From NCBI GenBank assembly GCA_944326465.1, contig CALVEB010000017.1, positions 1-41,186 on the forward strand: 41,186 bases of DNA, read 5' to 3'. The stretch is from Candidatus Gastranaerophilales bacterium. Its GTDB lineage: Bacteria; Cyanobacteriota; Vampirovibrionia; Gastranaerophilales; Gastranaerophilaceae. The position numbers and the translations under genes were made by a program. Of this stretch, positions 17,952-26,182 are shown piece after piece. The notes under the pieces are model-generated. The model was not told where the DNA came from. It ran no database searches and saw only the letters and a program-made list of their open reading frames with translations. Position 1 is the first letter of the stretch. Each line of letters opens with the position of its first letter.

Positions 17952-19910
17952 ATGAGAATTTTAGAGATTAACAATTTAATTTTTAACAGACAGCCTGCAT
18001 TTACAGAGCGTCCGCGCGGCGAAAAAATACAGGAGATGCAGGACACATGTAATGAAGCTTTTAAATACCTTGGTATAGAAAATCGTGCGATAATCTTACA
18101 CGGGTCATGCTTCCCTTCTTCCGGACCGGATATTGGAATTGGCACGCCATACTCTGAACCTGCAAAAGATTTAATCAAAGAATTTATGATGTACGGGTTT
18201 AACGCAATCCAATTAGGACCTTCCGGTGAAATTTCCAGCTTTGATATTTCGCCTTACGCATCCAAGGTTTACGCTAAAAATCCTCTGTTTATAGATGTAA
18301 AAAAATTGACAAAGCCTGAGTACGCGGAAATACTGTCCAACGAAACTTATGATAATATAACTGATTTAAACAAGGTAAAAGGTCAGAATTATAATTATGC
18401 TAACTTTTTAGAAGCTTTTGAAAACATGGATATAGCATTGGAAGAAGCGTATACTACATTCAAACAGAAATTGCGTGACAAAGATCCTGCTGCTCTTGCC
18501 TTAAACAAAGAATTTGACGAATTTAAGAAAAAATCAGAAGATTGGCTTGTTAAAGACGGTATATTTAAAATCCTGTCTAAAATGAATGGTACTGATGATT
18601 TCACAAAATGGGAAAATCGACTTGACGCGGATTTAATATTGCGGCTGGATAAAGGAGACAGAATTGCCGTAAAACGTTATAATCAGATTTTAAACCGTTC
18701 AAAAGATAAAATAGAAAAGAATAGTTTTACACAGTTTTTGATAGACAAACAAATCCGTGAAAATAAAGAATTTAGAGATGCTAATAATTTTACATACATA
18801 AACGACCTTCTTGTAGGGTGTTCAAAATCAGATGTCTGGGCGAATCCTGAGGCGTTTCTTGAAGGTTATGCTATAGGATGTAAATATGGAGGAAAAGATA
18901 ATTCGCCACAGGCCTGGGATTTACCTGTACTTAATCCGAAACGTTTATTTAATGCTGATGGTACCCTTGATGTTGCCGGCATGTTTCTCAAGAAAAAACT
19001 ATTGTCTGCCTTAGAATATTGCGAAACCGTGCGTGTTGACCATGCTATGGGACTTGTGGATCCATGGATATATGATGCAAATTCTGTTTATTCATCAAAC
19101 GGAATTGTTCGCAGCATAAAGGGTGATTATATTTCAAATATGCCGGGAATTGACCCTGACGGAAATTACAGAAATATATTAGAAAAAATAGTTCTTCCTA
19201 CATTAGAAGAAAAAGGTGTAAAAAACACTGATGTTGTTTGGGAAGATTTAGGCGACAGAACAGGAGTATTTAACGAAATATATTACAATAAATTCAACTT
19301 GCCAAGTATCAAACAACTGGAATGGGATAAGGGTGAATCCGCAGATCATAATGATACATCCTTGATAAGTTCACACGATTCACCTCCTACAAGAATGATG
19401 AATTATAATGCCTGGGATAAAGAATATCTGGTCGGATATTTAAAACCAGATCCCGCAAAACGTAACGAACAAAATCAATTCTGGCAGTCTATTAATTCAA
19501 ACCCGATGGAATTAATAAAGGCAAAATTTGTAGAATTATTCCGCAGCAGTAAAAATATTCAAATGTCATTTGCAGATTTCTTTGCAATAGACAAACGTTA
19601 TAATATTCCGGGTGAGATGAATAATACCAACTGGAAATTACGTATGAATAACAACTATATTGATACATACTACAAAAATCTTTCATCCGGTGAACCAACA
19701 GCCCCAAATATACCTGAATTACTGGCTAAGGCTGTGCAGGCAAAAGTAGATATGGCTGTTGCTAAAAAGAATGATAAAAATCCGCAGGAAGCAAATGAAC
19801 TCAGAGAAAGATTAAATACTGAAACCCAACCGCTTATTTCTCATCTGGAGGCACTTGCAGCATTTTTGAAAAAGCCGGAACCTGTTGAAAAATTAGATCT
19901 GGTTGCCTAG
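17952..19910 (+). CDS. malQ: GH77 4-alpha-glucanotransferase with lineage-type N-terminus
   Basis: A 652-residue GH77 amylomaltase that transfers alpha-1,4-glucan segments, so it acts in glycogen or maltodextrin metabolism. LHGSCFPSSGPDIGIG and QLGPSG form the N-terminal barrel motifs. The catalytic set is complete: VRVDHAMGL (Asp363), WEDLG (Glu431) and SSHDSPP (Asp476). IPGEMNNTNWKLRM is the conserved C-terminal motif. It is about 150 residues longer than typical MalQ, with a charged helical insert near 120-290. The first 20 residues (MRILEINNLIFNRQPAFTER) resemble the M-x-I-x-x-I-N ... F-T leader seen on unrelated proteins in this window. An in-frame TTG six codons upstream lacks a ribosome site; the ATG at 17952 has GGGAG. 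A terminator follows. Confidence 0.88.
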   Translation: MRILEINNLIFNRQPAFTERPRGEKIQEMQDTCNEAFKYLGIENRAIILHGSCFPSSGPDIGIGTPYSEPAKDLIKEFMMYGFNAIQLGPSGEISSFDISPYASKVYAKNPLFIDVKKLTKPEYAEILSNETYDNITDLNKVKGQNYNYANFLEAFENMDIALEEAYTTFKQKLRDKDPAALALNKEFDEFKKKSEDWLVKDGIFKILSKMNGTDDFTKWENRLDADLILRLDKGDRIAVKRYNQILNRSKDKIEKNSFTQFLIDKQIRENKEFRDANNFTYINDLLVGCSKSDVWANPEAFLEGYAIGCKYGGKDNSPQAWDLPVLNPKRLFNADGTLDVAGMFLKKKLLSALEYCETVRVDHAMGLVDPWIYDANSVYSSNGIVRSIKGDYISNMPGIDPDGNYRNILEKIVLPTLEEKGVKNTDVVWEDLGDRTGVFNEIYYNKFNLPSIKQLEWDKGESADHNDTSLISSHDSPPTRMMNYNAWDKEYLVGYLKPDPAKRNEQNQFWQSINSNPMELIKAKFVELFRSSKNIQMSFADFFAIDKRYNIPGEMNNTNWKLRMNNNYIDTYYKNLSSGEPTAPNIPELLAKAVQAKVDMAVAKKNDKNPQEANELRERLNTETQPLISHLEALAAFLKKPEPVEKLDLVA

Positions 19911-19962
19911 AATACAAAACATATTACTATAATATATATCTCATATATCATTTTCAAATTAT

Positions 19963-19992
19963 CCGGCATACAAAATATGCCGGTAATTTTTT
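19963..19992 (+). terminator. Intrinsic terminator after the glucanotransferase
   Basis: An 8-bp stem (19963-19970 with 19976-19983, loop CAAAA) is followed after TAA by six T (19987-19992). It ends the plus-strand run udp, FlhA-C-like, malQ. Confidence 0.85.
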
Positions 19993-20038
19993 ACCTGCAA
20001 GTTATATTTAAAAAGTATTAAATTCTCCGTCCCGTAAA

Positions 20039-20062
20039 GCCTTGACCCGCAATGGGTCAGGC
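20039..20062 (-). terminator. Hairpin downstream of the 20079-20435 gene
   Basis: The stem GCC-(bulge T)-TGACCC pairs with GGGTCA-GGC around a 5-base loop. On the minus strand it lies 17 bases after the stop of the small Pro/Ala-rich gene but is followed only by TTTACGG, so termination would be inefficient. Confidence 0.4.
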
Positions 20063-20078
20063 TGTTTCCTGCTCTCTT

Positions 20079-20435
20079 TTATTTTGCAAATTCATCCGCA
20101 AAAGCTTTTGCAACATTCAAGGCTTTAAGATGCGGATCTGTTACGCCCTCTGCTTTGTAAATCTCTTCTGCTTTTTCTCCTATAGCCAGAGACTTTTTCA
20201 CTAATTCAGGGTTTTCAAGCAGTGTTTTTAAATCATTTTCTAATGAATCTACGGCTTTTACCTGAATTTGAGATTGTCCGATAGCTGCAGCCGGATCATT
20301 ACCCAGATCTTTCTGTGTCATTTCTTTTGCCGGTTCCGGTGCTGGAGCCGGTTTTGCTGCTTCTGTCGGTTTTGTTTCTTTCGGAGTTACGCCAGCTTGG
20401 ATTGGCAACCCTTTGTTTGTGTTGATTTCTGTCAT
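20079..20435 (-). CDS. Small Pro/Ala-rich hypothetical protein
   Basis: A 118-residue soluble protein that I do not assign to a family. The start MTEINTNKGLPIQAG recalls the I-N-x-N leaders of other proteins in this window but lacks F-x-G. Residues 16-40 are a flexible Pro/Ala/Lys/Glu segment (PTEAAKPAPAPEPAKE). The remainder is helical and acidic (AVDSLENDLKTLLENPEL to the C-terminus). No signal peptide or membrane helix is seen. GGATAAGG precedes the ATG at 20435. It is divergent from the kinase gene at 20619. Confidence 0.75.
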   Translation of the reverse strand: MTEINTNKGLPIQAGVTPKETKPTEAAKPAPAPEPAKEMTQKDLGNDPAAAIGQSQIQVKAVDSLENDLKTLLENPELVKKSLAIGEKAEEIYKAEGVTDPHLKALNVAKAFADEFAK

Positions 20436-20522
20436 AGCCTTATCCTCACTTTTTTATCTATTACAGAATTTTTTATTTTCGTGTTTTTTGTTTTAAAACC
20501 CAAAGATTATTTTTTTTGCTAG

Positions 20523-20571
20523 TTTGTCAGTAAAAAATTACAAAAATTAATAATAAAATTTTGCTGACAAA
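20523..20571. promoter_or_regulatory. Divergent inverted repeat TTTGTCAG...CTGACAAA
   Basis: Exact 8-bp inverted copies at 20523-20530 and 20564-20571, separated by 33 AT-rich bases, lie between the divergent genes at 20435 and 20619. The right copy contains CTGACA, a good -35 for the kinase gene. The left copy gives the same hexamer facing the small gene but has no convincing -10 at normal spacing. So the repeat may be two -35 elements, or half-sites for one regulator of both genes. Confidence 0.45.
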
Positions 20572-20592
20572 TTTTATGTTATTATTTAGTAT
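20564..20592 (+). promoter_or_regulatory. Promoter of the kinase/ABC-ATPase pair
   Basis: CTGACA (20564-20569), a 17-base spacer and TAGTAT (20587-20592); TATACT at 20592-20597 is an alternative -10. Transcription would begin near 20599-20604, leaving a leader of only 15-20 bases. Confidence 0.5.
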
Positions 20593-20601
20593 ATACTAAT
20601 T

Positions 20602-20622
20602 ATGAAAGTAATGCAACTATGA
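20602..20622 (+). other. Possible 6-codon upstream ORF coupled to the kinase start
   Basis: ATG at 20602 begins a six-codon frame (MKVMQL) whose TGA stop overlaps the kinase ATG as ATGA. The kinase ATG has no good Shine-Dalgarno sequence, and the predicted transcription start is within a few bases of this first ATG. Translation may therefore begin leaderless here and re-initiate on the kinase. This rests on position alone. Confidence 0.3.
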
Positions 20623-21734
20623 ACTTAACCAAATTATTAAATGCAATAAGCCATAAAGAAGTGCTGGTAAATCTTCCTGACGCTGTCCTTGTTGTCGAAC
20701 TTGACGGCAGAATTTGCTGGGCTAATAAAAAGGCTGCAACATTGTTTGAAGTGGAAACGTCTATTTTACAAAATTGTAATGTAGATGACCTTGTGACAGA
20801 TGGTATGAAAATTATTGCCAAATCCGCAAACAAAAGAACATCTGTAATTACTGCAGCGGTAAGTGCTTCTTCAAGAGAATTTTTTATAGAATTGAGCGCA
20901 AGATTTTATGATGATCAGTATTACGTAACATTACGTGATGTAACAGCTATGACTGCTGTTTTTGATAATGCTGAGGAAACTAACCGGCTTACTAAAGACA
21001 AAAATCTTATGCTGGAAAAATTATCTACTGATCTTAAATCACCTTTGCAATCTATGCTTGGCTTTTCGCAGGCATTGCTGGACGGTTTAGGCGGTGATAT
21101 TACAGAAAAACAAGAAAAATATATCAAAATTATCAATAAAAATGCAAATGATATGTTGTTTTTTATGGATAAACTGCTTGATTTTTCACAATCAGAAGCT
21201 AATTACTTCCGGCCGGAATTACAAACTTTTGATATTCTGAATGCAGTACAAAGTGTTCTTAGAGCCAATGAAGTTGCTCTTTCACTTAAAAATCTGACCT
21301 TGAATCTTGATAGTGAAGATTTTGACAGAAAAACAATTTATTCAGATGAACATTTTTTAAAAGCTATTTTGCAAAACATTTTGGAAACATCAATAAAATT
21401 AACCGAGATTGGGTCTGTATCTGTAAAGATAACTTATGCTGAACAGGAAACTGTTGATGCGCTGGAACTTGACACAAAACATGATAAAAAGTATATGCAA
21501 ATTGCTATAACTGATACCGGTATAGGTTTGACAGAAACTGAAAAAGAAGATCTGTTTAATCCGTATCAGCATCTTGATAAAGTTAATAAAAAGAATATAG
21601 TAAGAGCATTCAGTCTGGGGACTGCACTAAATCTTGCTGAAAAATTAAATGGTACTATTACGGTGAAATCTGAAGTTATGAAAGGTTCAACATACAATGT
21701 TATTTTGCCGGTAGATAAGGAAGAAGATGAGTAA
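20619..21734 (+). CDS. PAS-histidine kinase homologue lacking the phospho-acceptor His
   Basis: A 371-residue cytoplasmic protein without membrane segments. Residues about 15-110 form a PAS-like sensor (LPDAVLVVELDGRICWANKKA). Residues 125-195 form the dimerisation helices, and 235-366 an HATPase domain. The H-box reads LSTDLKSPL (135-143), where active kinases have xSHELRTPL; Thr137 replaces the phosphorylated histidine. In the N-box (LQNILETSIK, 251-260) Thr257 replaces the magnesium-binding Asn. The G1 box DTGIG (299-303) and a weak G2 box (SLGTALNLAEKL) remain. It is therefore likely a pseudokinase or a nucleotide-responsive scaffold. It overlaps the next gene, an ABC ATPase, by 8 bases, and no response regulator is nearby. 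Confidence 0.8.
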   Translation: MNLTKLLNAISHKEVLVNLPDAVLVVELDGRICWANKKAATLFEVETSILQNCNVDDLVTDGMKIIAKSANKRTSVITAAVSASSREFFIELSARFYDDQYYVTLRDVTAMTAVFDNAEETNRLTKDKNLMLEKLSTDLKSPLQSMLGFSQALLDGLGGDITEKQEKYIKIINKNANDMLFFMDKLLDFSQSEANYFRPELQTFDILNAVQSVLRANEVALSLKNLTLNLDSEDFDRKTIYSDEHFLKAILQNILETSIKLTEIGSVSVKITYAEQETVDALELDTKHDKKYMQIAITDTGIGLTETEKEDLFNPYQHLDKVNKKNIVRAFSLGTALNLAEKLNGTITVKSEVMKGSTYNVILPVDKEEDE

Positions 21735-22767
21735 AGTTGTTTTAAAAAATGTCACAAAAATCTATGACAAGAAAAAAGTTATTGATAATGTTGATTTAAC
21801 TATTAATGATAAAGAATTTGTCGTGCTTGTCGGTGCTTCCGGCTGCGGCAAATCAACTATTCTGCGTATGATAGCCGGATTGGAAGAGATTACCTCAGGT
21901 GAAATATATATAGGAGACAAAAAAGTAAATGATATTCCGCCTAAAGACAGAGATATAGCTTTTGTATTTCAGAGCTATGCACTTTATCCGCACATGACTG
22001 TTAGAGAAAATATAGCGTTTGGTCTGAAAATGCGTAAAGTTGATAAAGCAACAATAGAAAAAAAAGTACAGGAAGCCGCTGAAATTTTGGACTTAACCGA
22101 GTATTTAGACCGTAAACCCAAACAACTCTCTGGCGGGCAGCGCCAGCGTGTTGCTTTAGGACGCGCTATCGTACGCAATCCGAAAGTTTTTTTAATGGAT
22201 GAACCTCTATCTAACCTTGATGCAAAATTAAGGGTACAAATGCGTTCAGAAATAAAAAAATTACACGAAAAATTACAGACAACATTTATCTATGTAACCC
22301 ATGACCAGACAGAAGCGCTTACAATGGGTGATAGGATTGTTGTTCTTGATAAAGGAGTTATCCAGCAGTTTGACAGACCGGAAGTTATCTATGACAACCC
22401 TGCAAATACCTTTGTAGCAGGGTTTATCGGCTCCCCGCAGATGAACTTTATAAATGCTGATGTTAACGGCGGTTCAATAGAATTTGACGGCTGCACGTTT
22501 ACAAGTCCAAAAGATTTAGGAGGAAGGCAAAAAGTTATTCTGGGTATAAGACCTGAAAAAATGATTTGCGAAGGAGTGGTTAAATTTTCAAAAGCCGTTG
22601 AGATGGTTGAACTTTTAGGCAGTGAAAAAATAGTATATTTTAATGTCGGCGACCAAAAATGTTCAGCAAAACTTACTGCTGAAAATAACATTGGCAAGAC
22701 AATAGAACTCAGCATAAATCCGGCAGATATTTATCTGTTTGACTACGAAACCGGCATGAGACTATAA
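21727..22767 (+). CDS. Carbohydrate ABC transporter ATPase (UgpC/MsmX/MalK type)
   Basis: A 346-residue ATP-binding subunit of CUT1-type sugar importers. Walker A GASGCGKST, the Q-loop in VFQSYALYPHMTV, signature LSGGQRQRVALGRA, Walker B VFLMDEP and the H-loop VTHDQTEA are intact. The C-terminal third has the OB-fold/TOBE domain of MalK-like proteins. No permease or binding protein is encoded nearby, so it may energise several distant transporters, as MsmX does in Firmicutes. Its start overlaps the end of the degenerate kinase gene by 8 bases, which makes co-translation and possibly physical association plausible. Confidence 0.9.
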   Translation: MSKVVLKNVTKIYDKKKVIDNVDLTINDKEFVVLVGASGCGKSTILRMIAGLEEITSGEIYIGDKKVNDIPPKDRDIAFVFQSYALYPHMTVRENIAFGLKMRKVDKATIEKKVQEAAEILDLTEYLDRKPKQLSGGQRQRVALGRAIVRNPKVFLMDEPLSNLDAKLRVQMRSEIKKLHEKLQTTFIYVTHDQTEALTMGDRIVVLDKGVIQQFDRPEVIYDNPANTFVAGFIGSPQMNFINADVNGGSIEFDGCTFTSPKDLGGRQKVILGIRPEKMICEGVVKFSKAVEMVELLGSEKIVYFNVGDQKCSAKLTAENNIGKTIELSINPADIYLFDYETGMRL

Positions 22768-22768
22768 T

Positions 22769-23404
22769 TTATCTATGGTGATGGTGATGCGGCGGTAATG
22801 GTCTGTGGTGATGCATCGGCGGATGATAAGGAGGATGATAGAAATACGGATTTGCAAAGATTTGCAGCAAATTCATAAAGTTTGCAATGTTTTTGGACTG
22901 CATATAATCTTCCATTATGTTTTTATATTCGCTGTAATTAATGGTATTAGGGTTTGAACCGTTATTATTGTAGCGTCTTGAAAGGTTTTTAACCAGATTT
23001 GCAGTGTTAACTTTCTGCGCTCTTGTCATAGGGTAAGTATGGGTCATATTCCAGTTGTATTCTTCAAGGCCGACAACTTCATTCACGGAAATTTGTCCGT
23101 TTTGTTTTATTGCGCTGTCAATTTCGTTGAATACATCCGGCATGGTCTTTTCGTAATCTTCATTGGTTACATCGCCGTAGACAAAGCAATTCGGGATATT
23201 CATAACAGGTGCTGTCGGTACGTAATACTGAACAGGAGGGTAATACGGCACATAATATTGTGCATTAGCTTCCTGTGTCGGAACAGCCGTTGCAAGTGCT
23301 ATCATTGCGGCTCCTGCTGCTGTTTTTACTCCGTTTGCCTTTTTAGAATTTTCACCTGTAAAGTTTGTACGGTGCGGTGTTGAATTGATTGCAGAAATTT
23401 TCAT
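22769..23404 (-). CDS. F-x-G motif protein with EF-hand-like region and His-rich tail
   Basis: A 211-residue protein of no family known to me. The N-terminus MKISAINSTPHRTNFTGENS carries the recurrent motif. Residues 27-48 (VKTAAGAAMIALATAVPTQEANA) look like a signal or anchor segment, ending in ANA-Q. A Tyr/Pro-rich stretch (YYVPYYPPVQYYVP) follows, then a helical region with an EF-hand-like acidic loop (NQGQI-type: KQNGQISVNEVV). The last 22 residues contain ten histidines and six prolines and end in five consecutive His and an Arg, so metal binding is plausible. It converges on the ABC ATPase gene with one base between stops. AGGGG precedes the ATG. Confidence 0.75.
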   Translation of the reverse strand: MKISAINSTPHRTNFTGENSKKANGVKTAAGAAMIALATAVPTQEANAQYYVPYYPPVQYYVPTAPVMNIPNCFVYGDVTNEDYEKTMPDVFNEIDSAIKQNGQISVNEVVGLEEYNWNMTHTYPMTRAQKVNTANLVKNLSRRYNNNGSNPNTINYSEYKNIMEDYMQSKNIANFMNLLQIFANPYFYHPPYHPPMHHHRPLPPHHHHHR

Positions 23405-23485
23405 ACAGATACCCCTAATTTATTACATAAGATTATAATAACCGTAAAAAAATATTTTTGTCAGTTTTGTAAATAAAACTTTACG

Positions 23486-23514
23486 AAAAAAGCCTCCTTG
23501 GAAAGGAGGCTTTT
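23486..23514 (-). terminator. Intrinsic terminator after acetate-CoA ligase
   Basis: A 10-bp stem (23490-23499 with 23503-23512, loop GGA) is followed on the minus strand by a T-run (23490-23486), 29 bases past the acetate-CoA ligase stop. The plus side ends in TTTT and may also work weakly. Confidence 0.85.
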
Positions 23515-23540
23515 AAAATTTATACGGGTTTTAAGTAAGA

Positions 23541-25694
23541 TTAGCAAGAGCAGCTAGCGCATGTGCAGCCGAGAGCTTCTTTTGCTTCTTCCAGTCTTAC
23601 TTTGATACGACCGTCAACAGCGATGCCTTCGCCGGTTGTTTCAGAGATTAACAGCGGGTTGATATCTAATTCGTCGATGAATTTGAAATCATTAACCAGT
23701 TGTGACAATCTCAGAAGTGTTTCTTGAATTTGATCGATTTGAGCCGGTTTTGTACCTCTTGCGCCTTCAAGAAGTTTGTATGCTTTAACTGATTTAATCA
23801 TATCAAGAGCATCTACATCTGTTAAAGGTGCGATTCTGAATGTTACGTCTTTCATAACTTCAACGAATACACCGCCTAAACCGAACATCATCATAGGGCC
23901 GTATTGAGGATCTGTTGCAATACCGCAAACCATTTCGCGGTTACCTTTAACCATTTCCTGAATAATTACACCTTCCAGACCTTCCAGCAATCCTTTTGCT
24001 TCAAGTCTTTCCAGCAAGCCTTTGTATTCACGTCTTAATTGTTCTTCTGATTTGATGTTAACAACAACACCGCCTACATCGGTTTTGTGAGAAGTTGTTT
24101 TTGAAGTCATCTTCATAACAACCGGATAGCCGATTGAATTTCCGAGTTCTACAACTTCTTCTTCGTTAGTTGCTAAACCGTATTTGCAAGCTCTGATACC
24201 ATAAGCCTGCAATACATCGATTGATTCAAGAGTTGTAAGCTGAGCACGTCCTTCTTTTAATGAATTTTTGATGATTTGTTCAACTTTTGCTCTGTCAACA
24301 TCGTAGCAAGGAATTTTGCCTTCCGGTCTTTCCATCCATAATCTCTGTTGATTTAATCTGTTCAAACCGTCTGCAGCCTGTTCAGCGTACATAAAGAACG
24401 GCATATTAACATTCATATCAGAAAGTTTTGAGAAGAATTCGTTCTTTGTCATAAATACACCGATAACAGGTTTTTGAGGATTTTTAGCCTTAATTTCCAT
24501 TAATGCTTCGGCTACATCAATATCTTTCAAGCCTAAGAACGGAAGATAGATTGTAATAATCATATCAACATTTTCATCAGCAATAACTGTTTCAAGAGTT
24601 TGTTTATAGTGTTCAATAGGTGCTGATGCAATCATATCAATAGGGTTTTTAACTGATGCAGCAGAAGGTAAGAAACTTCTCAATTTTTCTTTAGTTGCAT
24701 CAGAAATTTTAGCCATCTGCATACCGTATTCACAAACAGCATCAGTTGCCATAATACCAGGGCCGCCTGAGTTTGTGATGATTGCTACTCTGTCACCTTT
24801 CGGGATAGGGCAGTTTGCAAATACTTTTGCTGTTTCAAACAGGTTTTGTAAAGAGAATTCTCTGATAACGCCTGATTGATGTAATAAAGCTGCAGCAGCT
24901 TTGTCAGCACCTGCAAGTGAACCTGTGTGTGAAGATGCAGCTGATGCGCCTGCTGCTGAACGACCTGCCTTCAGAGCAAGAATTGGTTTCTTTTTAGAAA
25001 TTCTTGATGCTAATTTTCTGAAGTTTGCAGGATTTTGGATTGATTCCATGTATAAAAGTATTTGTTGAACATCGTCATCATTTTCCCAGTATTCAAGTGC
25101 TGTTTCAGCGTTAACATCAGCCTGATTACCGATTGAAATGAATTGCGCAAAACCTAAATTAAGGTCTTTTAGGATGTTCAAAATACCGCCGCCCAGAGCG
25201 CCTGATTGAGAAACAAAACCGATATTTCCGCGTTCCGGCAGGCTTTCTGCAAAACAGCCGTCCATTCTGATGTCAGGGTGAGTGTTTACAACACCTAAAC
25301 AGTTAGGACCTACACATCTCATGCCGTATTCTTTTAATTTTTCAACAAGTTGTTTTTCTAATTCAGCACCTTCTTTACCGGTTTCTTTGAAGCCGGCAGT
25401 GATTATACACAGACCTTTAATGCCTTTTTCGTGGCACTGGTCTATTGTTGAAAGTACAAATTTAGCGTTAACAACAATAATTGCAAGATCCACATCTCCC
25501 GGAACTTCATTAATGGTTGTGTAAGCTTGTAAGCCTTCTATAATTCCGCCTTTCGGGTTTACAGGATAGATTTTACCGTTAAATTTGTATTCCTGTAAGC
25601 GTTTCATAATATCTGAACCTATAGTGTGTTCTTTTGTTGATGCACCGATAACCGCTATTGATTTCGGTTTCATAATTTTGTCTAAAACATTCAT
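23541..25694 (-). CDS. acd: Acetate-CoA ligase (ADP-forming), fused alpha-beta
   Basis: A 717-residue fusion of both subunits of ADP-forming acetyl-CoA synthetase, which converts acetyl-CoA, ADP and phosphate into acetate, CoA and ATP. The N-terminal CoA-binding Rossmann domain (SIAVIGAST, VNPKGG, GPNCLGV) precedes the ligase domains with the phosphorylated histidine in SSHTGSLAG. A C-terminal ATP-grasp domain (YPVVMKMTSKTTSHKTDVGG, LGGVFVEVMKDV) follows. The last residues, CTCASCSC, are an unusual four-cysteine tail. An ATG six codons upstream is in frame, but AAAGGA sits nine bases before the ATG at 25694, which is preferred. With the hydrogenase it indicates acetate and H2 fermentation. 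Confidence 0.93.
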   Translation of the reverse strand: MNVLDKIMKPKSIAVIGASTKEHTIGSDIMKRLQEYKFNGKIYPVNPKGGIIEGLQAYTTINEVPGDVDLAIIVVNAKFVLSTIDQCHEKGIKGLCIITAGFKETGKEGAELEKQLVEKLKEYGMRCVGPNCLGVVNTHPDIRMDGCFAESLPERGNIGFVSQSGALGGGILNILKDLNLGFAQFISIGNQADVNAETALEYWENDDDVQQILLYMESIQNPANFRKLASRISKKKPILALKAGRSAAGASAASSHTGSLAGADKAAAALLHQSGVIREFSLQNLFETAKVFANCPIPKGDRVAIITNSGGPGIMATDAVCEYGMQMAKISDATKEKLRSFLPSAASVKNPIDMIASAPIEHYKQTLETVIADENVDMIITIYLPFLGLKDIDVAEALMEIKAKNPQKPVIGVFMTKNEFFSKLSDMNVNMPFFMYAEQAADGLNRLNQQRLWMERPEGKIPCYDVDRAKVEQIIKNSLKEGRAQLTTLESIDVLQAYGIRACKYGLATNEEEVVELGNSIGYPVVMKMTSKTTSHKTDVGGVVVNIKSEEQLRREYKGLLERLEAKGLLEGLEGVIIQEMVKGNREMVCGIATDPQYGPMMMFGLGGVFVEVMKDVTFRIAPLTDVDALDMIKSVKAYKLLEGARGTKPAQIDQIQETLLRLSQLVNDFKFIDELDINPLLISETTGEGIAVDGRIKVRLEEAKEALGCTCASCSC

Positions 25695-25761
25695 TTTAAC
25701 GTGTCCTTTCATTTCTTCTTATTTATTGACATGTAACATATAAATTACAATTATATTTTTG

Positions 25762-26166
25762 TTATACTTCGTCTTCATCCTGCATTATATCCATAAATTT
25801 TGTACCGAGTTTATTGAAAAAGTTTTTTATTTTTTGACCGGTAGTTTGATTGTATTTCAATTTCAAATCCTGTTCTTTTACAACATAGTTGGCGCAGTGT
25901 TCATAAAAATCTTCATTGTCTTTCATCATTACAACCGATTTCAAACCTTTGTTATTCATATAGTCTTTTTCACGCTGGGCGGAAACTGTCACTATACCTC
26001 TTGCGTGATTTTGCTCCAAAAATAGATCATAAGGTTTTTTATCAATTATTTTTGCTAATTTAGACGCTGATTTTCTTATTAATTTAGTCGGAACAGCACT
26101 AAATTCCCCGACAAGGATAACATTACCTTTAAATTTTGGTTGATTAGAGATGTTTTGTATTTGCAT
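25762..26166 (-). CDS. Small F-x-G motif protein
   Basis: A 134-residue protein not assigned to a family. It starts MQIQNISNQPKFKGNVILVG, a clear case of the recurrent M-x-I-x-x-I-[NS] plus F-x-G leader. The rest is a compact alpha/beta pattern (VILVGEFSAVPTKLIRKSA, GIVTVSAQREKDYM, GLKSVVMMKDNEDFY) with an amphipathic C-terminal helix and an acidic end. No signal peptide is seen. AAAGGA lies seven bases before the ATG at 26166; an upstream ATG in the same frame has no such site. It follows the radical SAM gene by 16 bases and is probably co-transcribed with it. Confidence 0.75.
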   Translation of the reverse strand: MQIQNISNQPKFKGNVILVGEFSAVPTKLIRKSASKLAKIIDKKPYDLFLEQNHARGIVTVSAQREKDYMNNKGLKSVVMMKDNEDFYEHCANYVVKEQDLKLKYNQTTGQKIKNFFNKLGTKFMDIMQDEDEV

Positions 26167-26182
26167 AATTTTTCCTTTCAAA

